Shown here piece after piece: positions 7,958 to 16,404 of a stretch of DNA of 20,326 nucleotides. Source of the DNA: Marinilabiliales bacterium (GTDB taxonomy: Bacteria > Bacteroidota > Bacteroidia > Bacteroidales > BM523). The position numbers and the translations under genes are program-made. The stretch spans positions 1 through 20,326 of the forward strand of contig PKSZ01000396.1 in NCBI GenBank assembly GCA_002869425.1, in the 5' to 3' direction. The notes below the pieces were generated by a model. It ran no database searches and was not told where the DNA came from. It worked only from the letters and a program-made list of their open reading frames with translations. The first letter of the stretch is position 1. Each line of letters begins with the position of its first letter.

Positions 7958-9382
7958 ATGCATTGGGTAGATATTGTCATATTTGTAATATACATGATTG
8001 TTATGCTTGGCGTGGGTGCTTTTTTCCTCCGCACGAATAAAAATCACGAAGACTATTATGTTGGTGGAAGGTCTATGAATAGCTTCCATGTGGGTTTATC
8101 TGTTGTTGCTACAGATGTAGGAGGAGGATTCAGCATTGGGCTTGGTGGCCTGGGATTCGCCATTGGTTTATCCGGATCATGGCTTTTATTCACAGGATTA
8201 CTTGGTGCATGGATTAGTGCAATTATTCTTGTCCCGAAAATATATAAACTGGGGAAACTGAAAAACCTACTCACATTCCCACAGGTATTTAAGCATTTTT
8301 ACGGCAAAGAAGTAGCTTTTGCAGCAGGAATTATCTCAGCAATAGGTTATATAGGATTTACAAGCTCTCAGCTTCTTGCCGGTGCAAAATTATTCTCTTC
8401 GACTTTTGAATCCATACATATGGATACGGCCCTTATCATTATGGGACTTATTGCTGTTATATATACTGTTATGGGAGGATTAAAAGCAGTAATCTATACA
8501 GACACAATCCAATGGATTATTCTAATGGCTGGTTTGTTTCTTATTGGAATTCCTGTTGCATATTACTCACTTGGAGGATATGAAGCCATTGTTAATTCAG
8601 TGCCTGAGCCTTTTTTAACTTTAACCAATACAAACTGGCAAACCATCGTGAAATGGATGGTTACTGTAATCCCCATTTGGTTTGTAGGCATGACCTTATA
8701 CCAAAGAATTTTTGCGTCAAAAGATGAAAAATCGGCAAAAAAAGCATGGTTCATTGCCGGACTATTTGAATATCCCATAATGGCATTTATGGGTGTTATA
8801 CTGTGGCTTTTTGCTCGTGTAGCTTTTGAAAACAACATGTTTGCTGAATTTGGATTCCCTGTTGGTTCTGCCATTGATCATGAACTGGGATTACCATTGC
8901 TACTAAGAAAAGTCATCCCTGTTGGGTTAATGGGACTAATCATGTCTGCCTTTTTCTCTGCAATTATGTCAACAGCAGATAGTTGCTTAATGGCTGCCAG
9001 TGGTAATATTATGACGGATATCTTTCCCAATAAGCGTAAAAAAGAATTACCGCTATTCATTTCCCAATTGATAACATTACTCATTGGAATAATAGCCATA
9101 ACCCTGGCTTGGTTCATGGAAGATGTACTTGAGCTTATGCTCTATTCCTATTCCTTTATGGTATCGGGCCTGTTTATTCCTATACTTGGAGCACTTTTTT
9201 GGAAAAGAAGTCATCCAACAGGCGCTTTAATTGCAATGATTATGGGTGGATTAACGACTGTTTTGTTAACAATTATCAAAGCTCCTCTCCCCCTTCAACT
9301 TGATCCTAACGTATTTGGGATCACCGTTTCAGCAGTATTTTTCTTTAGTTTTAGCCTAATGTTAAAAAGTAAATCTGTTTGA
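7958..9382 (+). CDS. Sodium:solute symporter (SSS family)
   Basis: This is a 474-residue integral membrane protein with about a dozen hydrophobic segments and the SSS signatures. These include an N-terminal DIVIFVIYMIVMLGVG segment, then DYYVGGRSMNSFHVGLSVVATDVGGG around residues 32-57. LLAGAKLF, YTVMGGLKAVIYTDTIQW (about 168-186) and the conserved late sodium-site segment SAFFSAIMSTADSCLMAASGN (about 328-348) follow. Family members import sugars, amino acids, vitamins or carboxylates with sodium. The sequence does not give the substrate. It starts 44 bp after the coiled-coil gene, and no terminator is visible between them. The universal stress protein gene follows after 64 bp. Confidence 0.88.
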   Translation: MHWVDIVIFVIYMIVMLGVGAFFLRTNKNHEDYYVGGRSMNSFHVGLSVVATDVGGGFSIGLGGLGFAIGLSGSWLLFTGLLGAWISAIILVPKIYKLGKLKNLLTFPQVFKHFYGKEVAFAAGIISAIGYIGFTSSQLLAGAKLFSSTFESIHMDTALIIMGLIAVIYTVMGGLKAVIYTDTIQWIILMAGLFLIGIPVAYYSLGGYEAIVNSVPEPFLTLTNTNWQTIVKWMVTVIPIWFVGMTLYQRIFASKDEKSAKKAWFIAGLFEYPIMAFMGVILWLFARVAFENNMFAEFGFPVGSAIDHELGLPLLLRKVIPVGLMGLIMSAFFSAIMSTADSCLMAASGNIMTDIFPNKRKKELPLFISQLITLLIGIIAITLAWFMEDVLELMLYSYSFMVSGLFIPILGALFWKRSHPTGALIAMIMGGLTTVLLTIIKAPLPLQLDPNVFGITVSAVFFFSFSLMLKSKSV

Positions 9383-9446
9383 TACTTTTTCAACATATTT
9401 ATTTCTATAGGAATCCTTATATTAGCATCAAACCCAAACCGGAGTT

Positions 9447-10265
9447 ATGAAAAATATTATTGTTCCCATAGACTTTTCGGAGCAATCAATTGCAGGTATT
9501 GAATTCGCTTTGATTATTGCTCAAAAATTCAAATCAGACATACATCTTGTTTATGCAATTAAAGACAGACATTTAAAAATCTTTCACAAAAAAGAGGAAG
9601 AAGAAGAATTCGCAAAATCAAGATTAGAAAACCTTGTGAACAAGTACATCTATCATGCACCCAAAGGAGCCGTTCTTGATTTTACCATTAAAAATGGTAA
9701 AATTTTTAAAGCTGTAAACTCCATGGTTAGTTCCCCGAAAGATTCCCTTATTGTTATGTCTGCTCATGGGTGCTCCGGATATGAACATCTTTTTGTAGGT
9801 GGCAACACATTCAAAATTGTATCGGCAGCAAAATGCCCAGTCTTATTGGTTCGAAACATGGTATTTCCACGCAACCTTCACAATATTGTAGTTCCTTTGG
9901 ATATTTCTTTTGAAAGTAAATACAAAATTCCCGTTACTATTGAGCTGGCAAAAGCTTTTGACTGTAAATTGCACTTAATATCGGTTTCTTCATCTGCAGT
10001 AACAGATATCAGAAACCAGTTAAGGCTATCTGCTGATGAAGTTACTTCTATCCTTGAAAAAGAAGATATTACATATTGTGAAGAACTACTACTTGGAGAT
10101 AATATTACAGACCTTACCATTGGATATGCAGAAAAGACCAAATCTGATATTATAGTGATTATGTCTGAGCAAATACATAATAAATCTAACATAATGGGAC
10201 AGTATGCTCACAAAATGATAAACGAGTCTCCGATACCGGTGTTGATTATTCCTTCAAAGAGATAA
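9447..10265 (+). CDS. Tandem-domain universal stress protein
   Basis: This is a 272-residue protein with two UspA domains, residues 1-139 (start IIVPIDFSEQS) and 145-272 (start NIVVPLDISFES). Domain 1 has the ATP-binding pattern G-2x-G...GNT as HGCSG (107-111) and GGNTF (118-122). In domain 2 the equivalent stretch reads SEQIHNKSNIMGQYAHKM and lacks the glycine motif, so it probably does not bind nucleotide. This fused pair with one degenerate half is common in the phylum. GGAG at 9441-9444 provides an unusually good ribosome-binding site before the ATG at 9447. The gene converges on the metallophosphoesterase gene with one base between the two stop codons, so any terminator must lie inside coding sequence. 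Confidence 0.88.
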   Translation: MKNIIVPIDFSEQSIAGIEFALIIAQKFKSDIHLVYAIKDRHLKIFHKKEEEEEFAKSRLENLVNKYIYHAPKGAVLDFTIKNGKIFKAVNSMVSSPKDSLIVMSAHGCSGYEHLFVGGNTFKIVSAAKCPVLLVRNMVFPRNLHNIVVPLDISFESKYKIPVTIELAKAFDCKLHLISVSSSAVTDIRNQLRLSADEVTSILEKEDITYCEELLLGDNITDLTIGYAEKTKSDIIVIMSEQIHNKSNIMGQYAHKMINESPIPVLIIPSKR

Positions 10266-10266
10266 A

Positions 10267-11802
10267 CTAATTAAAAATCAAATCAATAATCATAATCTCA
10301 GAATCGCCGGCTGAACGAATGGGAGCTCCCCAACCTCTTATTCCACTGGTAACGAAGAAGTGTGTGTGTCCAATTTTCTTGTACCCCCAGGGTAATTCGT
10401 AAATCCAAGAAATCACATAATTCAATGGCCATATTTGTCCGTTGTGCGTATGCCCGGATAATTGAATGTCGATACCAGCTTCTACTGCTTTATCCAACTG
10501 ATATGGTGAATGATCCAGTAAGATAACAGGTAATTTTTCTTCATTCGCTGGCATCAATTTGCTGATGGGTTTTGGCCTGCTATTGTTTCTGTATTTCAGG
10601 CCCATAAGATAAAAAGAATCATCCACATTCATAACAGTATCAGAAAGAACAAATCCATCAAAATCCTGTCTGTATCCACTAAAATCCAAACGGTCGTGAT
10701 TTCCTCCTACATAATATCGTCCCATGGGAACATCAATATCCAGCAATGCAGAATCCAGCCGATCCAACTCTCCTTCATCCTGGATTTCATACATTTCAAT
10801 AATATCTCCTCCCAACATTAGAACATCAGGATTCTGGTTCTCTATCAATTTTGTGAAATTTTCAAGATATTCATCAGAAATTCTCCTGCTAAAATGCAAA
10901 TCCGCAATAAAAGCAATTCTTATAGTGTCTTGCGCCCCATTTATCTCTTCCTGTAAATGCACCTGATATTTGTTAATTTTCAGATCGTAAAACTTTAAAT
11001 TCCCATAAATAAGCAATCCGGCAATTACGGGAATAACTACCAAAATAATTATCCTTCTTGTTTTATGTATCCGTCCTACAAAACCTGCATACTTAACAAT
11101 CAAAAGCAAAGGTTCAAAAACAAGCCATATCAACGAAATATAAAAAACAACAAATACATATACATCAGAGAAATCCAGTATTACATCGGAAAAATGAATA
11201 TTCAGGCTTCTAGAAAAAGCATATACATATATTACAAAAGCAGAAACAATAAAAATCAATAATCCTACAATTCGTTTCAGAAAAATATTTCTCGATAAAT
11301 ACAACAGTCCACGATAAAAATACAGATGCACATGAAAATACAGTAGAATAAAGACATTAAAAAAAACCACATACAGAGGAGAAACCGAAACATGTATGAA
11401 TAAATAAACGAAACTGTAAGCAATCACTATCAGATCATGAAAACCGACATTATATACTGTACTGTTTAAAGTAGAAATTATTTTTCTATTTCGTAGAAAC
11501 AAAATGATTACCAATCCAAAAATAAATTGGGCCATCATCATAAAACACGCCCTGTAGATGAAGGCAGAGTATATACCCATATCTTGATAACTAACTACCA
11601 ATAAGGACATTGAATACGAAAATAGCTCCATTGCATACGACACCGTCAAGCCCATAACAATAAATAGAAACGACAACCATCTCCTTTTCAATGCCCATAA
11701 ATTCAAGGATAATACTACTGCTGCTGCCAAAGGGCCTCCCAAAAGCAAAGCCAACTTAAAGTGCCTTACAGTTAGTAAACAATCATCATTTGCTTGAGTC
11801 AT
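10267..11802 (-). CDS. Membrane-bound metallophosphoesterase (YkuE/YaeI-like catalytic domain)
   Basis: This is a 511-residue two-part protein. Residues 15-270 form about seven to eight hydrophobic helices. Residues 293-511 form a calcineurin-like phosphoesterase domain with every metal-binding motif present: ADLHFS (Asp301, His303), GGDII (Asp333), GGNHD (Asn368, His369), LLDHSPY (His431) and SGHTHNGQIWP (His451, His453). The tail SGIRGWGAPIRSAGDSEI is typical of the YkuE/YaeI branch, whose members act on membrane-associated phosphate esters. The substrate here is unknown. The catalytic part follows the last membrane helix and its side of the membrane cannot be fixed from sequence. The ATG is at 11802 (MTQAND). 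It is divergent from the MATE gene with 83 bp between the starts. A TATATTTA sequence read on the minus strand at 11833-11840 is a near-consensus -7 element. Confidence 0.88.
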   Translation of the reverse strand: MTQANDDCLLTVRHFKLALLLGGPLAAAVVLSLNLWALKRRWLSFLFIVMGLTVSYAMELFSYSMSLLVVSYQDMGIYSAFIYRACFMMMAQFIFGLVIILFLRNRKIISTLNSTVYNVGFHDLIVIAYSFVYLFIHVSVSPLYVVFFNVFILLYFHVHLYFYRGLLYLSRNIFLKRIVGLLIFIVSAFVIYVYAFSRSLNIHFSDVILDFSDVYVFVVFYISLIWLVFEPLLLIVKYAGFVGRIHKTRRIIILVVIPVIAGLLIYGNLKFYDLKINKYQVHLQEEINGAQDTIRIAFIADLHFSRRISDEYLENFTKLIENQNPDVLMLGGDIIEMYEIQDEGELDRLDSALLDIDVPMGRYYVGGNHDRLDFSGYRQDFDGFVLSDTVMNVDDSFYLMGLKYRNNSRPKPISKLMPANEEKLPVILLDHSPYQLDKAVEAGIDIQLSGHTHNGQIWPLNYVISWIYELPWGYKKIGHTHFFVTSGIRGWGAPIRSAGDSEIMIIDLIFN

Positions 11803-11885
11803 ACTCTTTTGTATTACATCTTTAGGAACCTATAAATATAAGAGTTATAAAAAGATTCACTTTCTTTGCCCTTCATTTTTATTTT

Positions 11886-13274
11886 ATGCTAAAGAAGATA
11901 CGTCTTGATATTGCCGAATCACTAAAAGGCACCGAACAGGATTATACTCGTATTCCAATCGGGAAAGCAATCTTTTTACTAGCCATACCGATGATCATAG
12001 AAATGATAATGGAATCGGTATTTGCAGTAGTTGACATTTTCTTTGTATCTCAACTTGGAGCAGATGCTGTTTCAGCTGTTGGGATTTCCGAATCCATTAT
12101 GACTTTGGTTTATGCCATTGGCGTTGGTCTTGGTACAGCTACTACAGCTATGGTTTCAAGACGTATTGGAGAAAAGAGAAAAGACGATGCGGCATTTGTG
12201 GGTACGCAATCGATAATACTTGGAATAATTGGCGCCTTGCCTGTTCTATTCGCAGGGATCTTTTTTGCGAAAGAAATCCTTACCCTTATGGGTGGAACTG
12301 AAGAAATTAGCTCAGATGGCTATGTTTACACCCGAATCTTACTTGCTTCCAGTCCGGTTATCATGCTTCTTTTTGTTGTAAATGCCATTTTCAGAAGTGC
12401 CGGGGATGCCATATTGGCAATGAAAGTACTTTGGGTTGCCAATATGCTAAATATGATTCTGGATCCATGCCTTATTTTTGGATGGGGACCATTTACAGAG
12501 CTTGGACTTGAAGGAGCTGCATGGGCAACTTTTTCAGGCAGAACCATTGCTGTTGTATATCAGTTTTACCTGCTTTCCAAACCAAATAATAGAATTCGCA
12601 TAGAAAAGCGTCATATTATTTTCATTCCCAATATCATTAAAAAGCTTATCAAACTTTCTATTGGAGGCATTGGGCAATCACTCATTGCAACTTCGAGCTG
12701 GATAATACTGGTAAGAATCATTGCAATATTTGGAGCAAATGTATTGGCAGGATACACCATTGCCATCAGGGTATTACTTTTTACTTTATTACCTGCCTGG
12801 GGTATTTCTACTGCAGCATCAACCCTTGTGGGACAAAATTTGGGTGCCGGACATCCCGATCGGGCAGAAAAAACAGTTTGGAAAACAGCTTGGGTAAATA
12901 CTACTTTTCTGGGCATAACAGCCATATTGTTTATCGCATTTGCATCAGAAATCATTGGATGGTTCAGTAATGATCCAACCATTATTGAAGAAGGAATAGA
13001 TTGCCTTAGAATTGTTAGCTACGGCTATCTTAGCTATGCTTTTGGAATGATTTTAAGCAGGGCTCTAAACGGAGCAGGCGATACAAAAACACCCACCCTT
13101 ATTAATTTTATTGCATTTTGGATTATTGAAATTCCTTTGGCATACTTTCTGGCAATAGTTTTAGAATACAATGAAACTGGGGTATATTATTCAATTGTAA
13201 TTGCAGAGACCATTCTTGCCATCATTGCATTTTTTGTTTTTAAAAACGGAAAATGGAAATTTAAAAAAGTCTAG
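11886..13274 (+). CDS. MATE family efflux transporter (NorM/DinF type)
   Basis: This is a 462-residue polytopic protein with twelve predicted membrane segments in two similar halves. The first half contains IGKAIFLLAIPMIIEMIMESVFAVVDIFFVSQLGADAVSAVG (residues 25-67), the classic MATE opening in which a helix pair is followed by an AVS(A/I)G-type turn. ATTAMVSRRIGEKRKDDA and MNMILDPCLIFGWGPFTELGLEGAAWAT follow. The second half has the matching LIATSSWIILVRIIAIFGA and AASTLVGQNLGAGHPDRAEK. Such transporters expel cationic drugs or metabolites with sodium or protons. The cytoplasmic N-terminus is about 24 residues. It is transcribed away from the phosphoesterase gene. A weak -7-like TTTCTTTG lies at 11861-11868. 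tyrS follows after 81 bp with its own promoter. Confidence 0.9.
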   Translation: MLKKIRLDIAESLKGTEQDYTRIPIGKAIFLLAIPMIIEMIMESVFAVVDIFFVSQLGADAVSAVGISESIMTLVYAIGVGLGTATTAMVSRRIGEKRKDDAAFVGTQSIILGIIGALPVLFAGIFFAKEILTLMGGTEEISSDGYVYTRILLASSPVIMLLFVVNAIFRSAGDAILAMKVLWVANMLNMILDPCLIFGWGPFTELGLEGAAWATFSGRTIAVVYQFYLLSKPNNRIRIEKRHIIFIPNIIKKLIKLSIGGIGQSLIATSSWIILVRIIAIFGANVLAGYTIAIRVLLFTLLPAWGISTAASTLVGQNLGAGHPDRAEKTVWKTAWVNTTFLGITAILFIAFASEIIGWFSNDPTIIEEGIDCLRIVSYGYLSYAFGMILSRALNGAGDTKTPTLINFIAFWIIEIPLAYFLAIVLEYNETGVYYSIVIAETILAIIAFFVFKNGKWKFKKV

Positions 13275-13331
13275 TTCAAAAAACCTTATGTATAAATAAA
13301 TTTCGAATCTGTTTTCTTTATTACAGATTAT

Positions 13332-13339
13332 TATCTTTG
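13332..13339 (+). promoter_or_regulatory. Bacteroidota -7 promoter element of tyrS
   Basis: TATCTTTG is a perfect match to TAnnTTTG, 16 bases before the tyrS ATG, predicting a leader of roughly ten nucleotides. The -33 box is not clear; TGTTTT near 13310 is the nearest candidate. The same octamer precedes the trp leader at the right end of the window. Confidence 0.55.
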
Positions 13340-13355
13340 AACAAAATTTACAGGT

Positions 13356-14648
13356 ATGAATTTCATTGAAGATTTAAAATGGAGAGGTATGATCCACGAT
13401 ATCATGCCCGGAACAGATGAGCAACTTGAAAAAGAAATGACTTCAGCATATATTGGATTCGATCCAACAGCCGATTCACTTCATGTGGGAAGTTTTGCAC
13501 AAATTATGCTGCTTAAACGTTTCCAGATGGCAGGTCATAAACCTATTGCTCTGGTAGGTGGTGCAACAGGAATGATTGGCGACCCTTCTGGCAAATCTCA
13601 GGAAAGAAATCTGCTTGATGAAGAAACATTAAATAAAAACCTTGAAGGTATAAAGGCACAACTATCCAGATTTCTGGATTTTGATTCAGATGCACCCAAT
13701 CGCGCTGAAATTGTAAACAATTACGACTGGATGAAAGGCATTAGTTTCCTTGAGTTTATAAGGGATATTGGCAAACACCTTACCGTAAATTATATGATGG
13801 CCAAAGATTCTGTAAAGAAAAGACTAGGAAGTGAATCAAAGAGTGGAATGTCTTTTACAGAATTCACCTATCAGCTGGTTCAGGGTTATGATTTTTTCCG
13901 GCTATACAAGAACAAAGACTGTAAACTACAAATGGGCGGTTCAGACCAGTGGGGAAATATTACTACAGGAACCGAACTCATCAGGAGAAAAGCAAGTGGA
14001 AGTGCATTTGCTCTTACCATTCCTTTGGTCACAAAAGCAGATGGTTCTAAGTTTGGTAAAACTGAAGATGGAAATGTATGGCTGGATGCCAATTATACTT
14101 CACCTTACAAATTCTACCAGTTTTGGCTGAATGTAAGCGACGAAGATGCAGAAAAATATATCAAGATTTTTACATTCCTTTCCAAAGAAGAAATTGAAAA
14201 GCTTATTGCAGAACATCGCGAAGCTCCTCATATGAGGTTGTTACAAAAAACACTTGCAAAAGAAATAACCACAATGGTGCACTCGGAAGCCGAATATGAA
14301 GCTGCGGTTAATGCGTCGGCTATACTATTTGGGAAAGGTACAGCAGAACAGCTTGCTGCTATTGATGAAAAAACGTTTCTTGCAGTATTTGAAGGTGTTC
14401 CACAACACACTATTTCTATTCAAGACCTGGAATCAGGTATTGATATTTCAGAGTTACTGGCAGAAAAAACAGATGTCTTTCCATCCAAGGGGGAACTTCG
14501 CAGAACCATAAAAGGTGGAGGATTGAGCCTGAACAAAGAAAAAATTATGCAGCAAGATGCCAGCATTTCCAAACAAAACCTCATCAACAATAAATACTTA
14601 TTGTTTCAAAAAGGAAAAAAGAATTATTATCTGGTAGTTGCAGAGTAA
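13356..14648 (+). CDS. tyrS: Tyrosine--tRNA ligase
   Basis: This is a 430-residue class I aminoacyl-tRNA synthetase that charges tRNA-Tyr, of normal bacterial TyrS length. The Rossmann fold carries the HIGH-type motif HVGS (43-46) in [14 protein letters not shown], then [14 protein letters not shown] (68-81), LVQGYDFF and [11 protein letters not shown], the tyrosine-binding segment. The KMSKS-type loop is KFGKT (232-236). The C-terminal 70 residues form an S4-type RNA-binding domain ([19 protein letters not shown]). The catalytic motifs look intact. A perfect -7 element precedes the gene and a strong intrinsic terminator follows, so it can be expressed as a single-gene unit although it is close to the MATE gene upstream. 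No T-box or leader peptide is seen. Confidence 0.97.
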   Translation: MNFIEDLKWRGMIHDIMPGTDEQLEKEMTSAYIGFDPTADSLHVGSFAQIMLLKRFQMAGHKPIALVGGATGMIGDPSGKSQERNLLDEETLNKNLEGIKAQLSRFLDFDSDAPNRAEIVNNYDWMKGISFLEFIRDIGKHLTVNYMMAKDSVKKRLGSESKSGMSFTEFTYQLVQGYDFFRLYKNKDCKLQMGGSDQWGNITTGTELIRRKASGSAFALTIPLVTKADGSKFGKTEDGNVWLDANYTSPYKFYQFWLNVSDEDAEKYIKIFTFLSKEEIEKLIAEHREAPHMRLLQKTLAKEITTMVHSEAEYEAAVNASAILFGKGTAEQLAAIDEKTFLAVFEGVPQHTISIQDLESGIDISELLAEKTDVFPSKGELRRTIKGGGLSLNKEKIMQQDASISKQNLINNKYLLFQKGKKNYYLVVAE

Positions 14649-14674
14649 AATACAAGGCATAAAATACAATTATT

Positions 14675-14703
14675 GGGGAGCAACAAATACTGCTCCCTTT
14701 TTT
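14675..14703 (+). terminator. Intrinsic terminator of tyrS
   Basis: GGGAGCA (14676-14682) pairs perfectly with TGCTCCC (14691-14697) across an eight-base loop. Six T residues follow at 14698-14703. It starts 27 bases after the tyrS stop codon. Confidence 0.9.
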
Positions 14704-14729
14704 ATACCCCCTCACTAGTAATCGTTTGG

Positions 14730-14903
14730 AACGAGGACGATACGGCGTCGATAAAATTGCCGGCCACAAAAGCATACTTTGGTTACTTTCTGTGCCAGGC
14801 AGAAAGTAAAGCGGGCAGTCGCACTAGCATGAAATCAATGCGACAAACTTTTATCTGCACGAAACATTCCACAAGCTAAAATTTTAGGTATAAACGAGGA
14901 CGA
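14730..14903. repeat. Candidate small repeat element bounded by 11-bp direct repeats
   Basis: The 11-mer AACGAGGACGA occurs at 14730-14740 and again at 14893-14903 in the same orientation, enclosing about 150 bp of non-coding DNA that is visibly richer in G and C at its left end than its surroundings. Inside are a perfect 10-bp inverted repeat (14783-14809) and a second 6-bp one (GTCGCA 14818-14823 with TGCGAC 14839-14844). The hairpin region, TTTGGTTACTTTCTG followed by its reverse complement, resembles palindromic intergenic sequences I have seen in other Bacteroidota genomes. That is memory, not a search. It could be a REP- or MITE-like remnant. No transposase is nearby. Confidence 0.4.
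14783..14809. repeat. Perfect 10-bp inverted repeat (hairpin) inside the repeat element
   Basis: TTACTTTCTG at 14783-14792 and CAGAAAGTAA at 14800-14809 are exact reverse complements around the seven-base loop TGCCAGG. No T-run follows on either strand, so it is unlikely to be a terminator. Confidence 0.75.
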
Positions 14904-14914
14904 GAAAAAGTTCA

Positions 14915-15427
14915 CTACATATTCTCAATGCAAAACTCTTTTCTCTGGCATGTTTTACACTTCATTCCCATCCAAACCTGATCGTACTGCTGCATTAGTG
15001 CATCAACAATTTCCTCGTTGTTTGTAATAAATCCTGTTTCGAAATTACGTTTAGCTGGACTCTTAGCGCCCAATCCTGCACCTGTTAAGTTTGCGCTTCC
15101 TGAATAAGCCACCTGGCCATCAACAATTACAGTCTTAAAATGTACACGGGGACACTGCATTTGCTCCATTCCTTTAGCAAGAATGGGATATTTATCATAA
15201 TCTTTTCTGAAATTTGGTCCCGGTTCTTTTGCGTATAAAAATCTTACTTCAACTTTTCGCTTGATAAGATCTGAAATGATCTCAAGGAAAGGAACCATTC
15301 TCCCTGATTTATTTACATATAAATCTTTAATATCTGACGTACCCAGCCATAAAAAGCGCTTTGCTTTTACCGCTTCCTTAAGAATAACCGTCTCGTACAA
15401 TTCCCTGTCAAAAAGCAAACGGAACAT
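14915..15427 (-). CDS. Phospholipase D-like protein with single HKD motif and C-terminal Cys cluster
   Basis: This is a 170-residue protein with one HKD motif, His96-x-Lys98-x4-Asp103, followed by SGSANLT (109-115) and NFETGFIT (128-135), as in small PLD-superfamily nucleases and hydrolases. One HKD per chain usually means a homodimer makes the active site. The C-terminus has CKTCQRKEFC (Cys157, Cys160, Cys166), a possible metal or iron-sulfur site that is not part of the core fold. No signal peptide is seen. Its ATG (15425-15427) shares one base with the aroC stop codon (TAATG), so translation is probably coupled to aroC. A DNA or RNA end-processing role is possible. Nothing links the protein to chorismate chemistry except position, as the last gene of the operon. 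Confidence 0.75.
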   Translation of the reverse strand: MFRLLFDRELYETVILKEAVKAKRFLWLGTSDIKDLYVNKSGRMVPFLEIISDLIKRKVEVRFLYAKEPGPNFRKDYDKYPILAKGMEQMQCPRVHFKTVIVDGQVAYSGSANLTGAGLGAKSPAKRNFETGFITNNEEIVDALMQQYDQVWMGMKCKTCQRKEFCIENM

Positions 15428-16404
15428 TATCTAGACTTTTCTTGTAAATACAAATCTGCCAATGCAATGGCTGCTGCTGCCTCTACTACTACCGGCATCC
15501 TAAGAGCAATGCAAGCATCATGTCTTCCTTTCACTTCAAGTCCAGTAATTTTTTGTTTTCCAAAATGATAAGTCTCCTGCACTTTGCTAATACTAGATGG
15601 TGGTTTAACAGCAAGCCTGAAAACAATGTCATTTCCGTTGCTAATACCGCCATTGATTCCCCCTGAATGATTGGTAACTGTTTTACCCTGATCGTTAATT
15701 ATAAGATCATTATGTTCACTACCCATCATTTGAGCAGAATGGAATCCAGAACCAAATTCCAGTCCTTTAACAGCCGGAATTGAAAACACAATGGAAGCAA
15801 CCGAAGATTCAACAGAAGCAAAAAAAGGTTCTCCTAAGCCAATGGGCACATTGGAAATTGCACATTCCACAATCCCTCCAACACTATCACCCTTGCTCAT
15901 AGCTGTTTCTACCTGCTTATCAATATCCTTACTTCCATTCACTGAGACCAATGAAACCTGAACATTCATCCCGGAAATAATCTTTTTTGCCAATACGCCA
16001 GCAACCACCAATCCCCATGTTAAACGACCAGAAAAATGTCCACTTCCCCTCTGATCGGCATATCCTTTATATTTTTTCATGGAAACGAAATCTGCATGGC
16101 CAGGCCTCGGATGTTGCTCAAAATCCTTATAATCTTTAGATTGAATGTTCTCATTTTTGGAAACCAGCGTTATTGGTGCCCCGGTAGTATAGCCATTATA
16201 AATACCTGTAAGTAACTCAGGCTTATCCTCTTCCTTTCTTGCTGTTGATCCTTTTTTTACAGGTTTTCTACGTTGAATATCCTGCAAAAAATCATTCTTA
16301 TCGATACATATTCCTGCCGGACAACCATCAATTGTTACGCCTACACTCTCACCATGAGATTCACCAAAAATATGCACCCTGAACAATTTACCGTATGTAT
16401 TCAT
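15427..16404 (-). CDS. aroC: Chorismate synthase
   Basis: This is a 325-residue enzyme that converts EPSP to chorismate using reduced FMN, the last shikimate step. Signatures are GKLFRVHIFGESHGES (residues 5-20), RRKPVKKGSTARKEED, RPGHADF around residue 100, RGSGHFSGRLT around 118-128, GSEHND, NHSGGINGGISNGNDI, KPPSSIS and KGRHDACIALRMPVVVEAAAA at the C-terminus. It is about 30 residues shorter than enterobacterial AroC, but all core motifs are present. The RGSGHFSGRLT version is, as I recall, normal for this phylum. The ATG at 16404 overlaps the aroA stop by four bases (ATGA), and its own stop overlaps the PLD-like gene start, so all three are likely translated in sequence from one mRNA. Confidence 0.95.
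   Translation of the reverse strand: MNTYGKLFRVHIFGESHGESVGVTIDGCPAGICIDKNDFLQDIQRRKPVKKGSTARKEEDKPELLTGIYNGYTTGAPITLVSKNENIQSKDYKDFEQHPRPGHADFVSMKKYKGYADQRGSGHFSGRLTWGLVVAGVLAKKIISGMNVQVSLVSVNGSKDIDKQVETAMSKGDSVGGIVECAISNVPIGLGEPFFASVESSVASIVFSIPAVKGLEFGSGFHSAQMMGSEHNDLIINDQGKTVTNHSGGINGGISNGNDIVFRLAVKPPSSISKVQETYHFGKQKITGLEVKGRHDACIALRMPVVVEAAAAIALADLYLQEKSR

Noticed and set aside
11861..11868. TTTCTTTG as the MATE gene promoter
   Set aside because: It misses the invariant A of TAnnTTTG and has no -33 box, so it is not listed as a feature.
14673..14879. 68-residue plus-strand ORF starting in the tyrS terminator
   Set aside because: It runs through the terminator hairpin and the repeat element, has no domain and no promoter, and is best explained as chance coding in the repeat.
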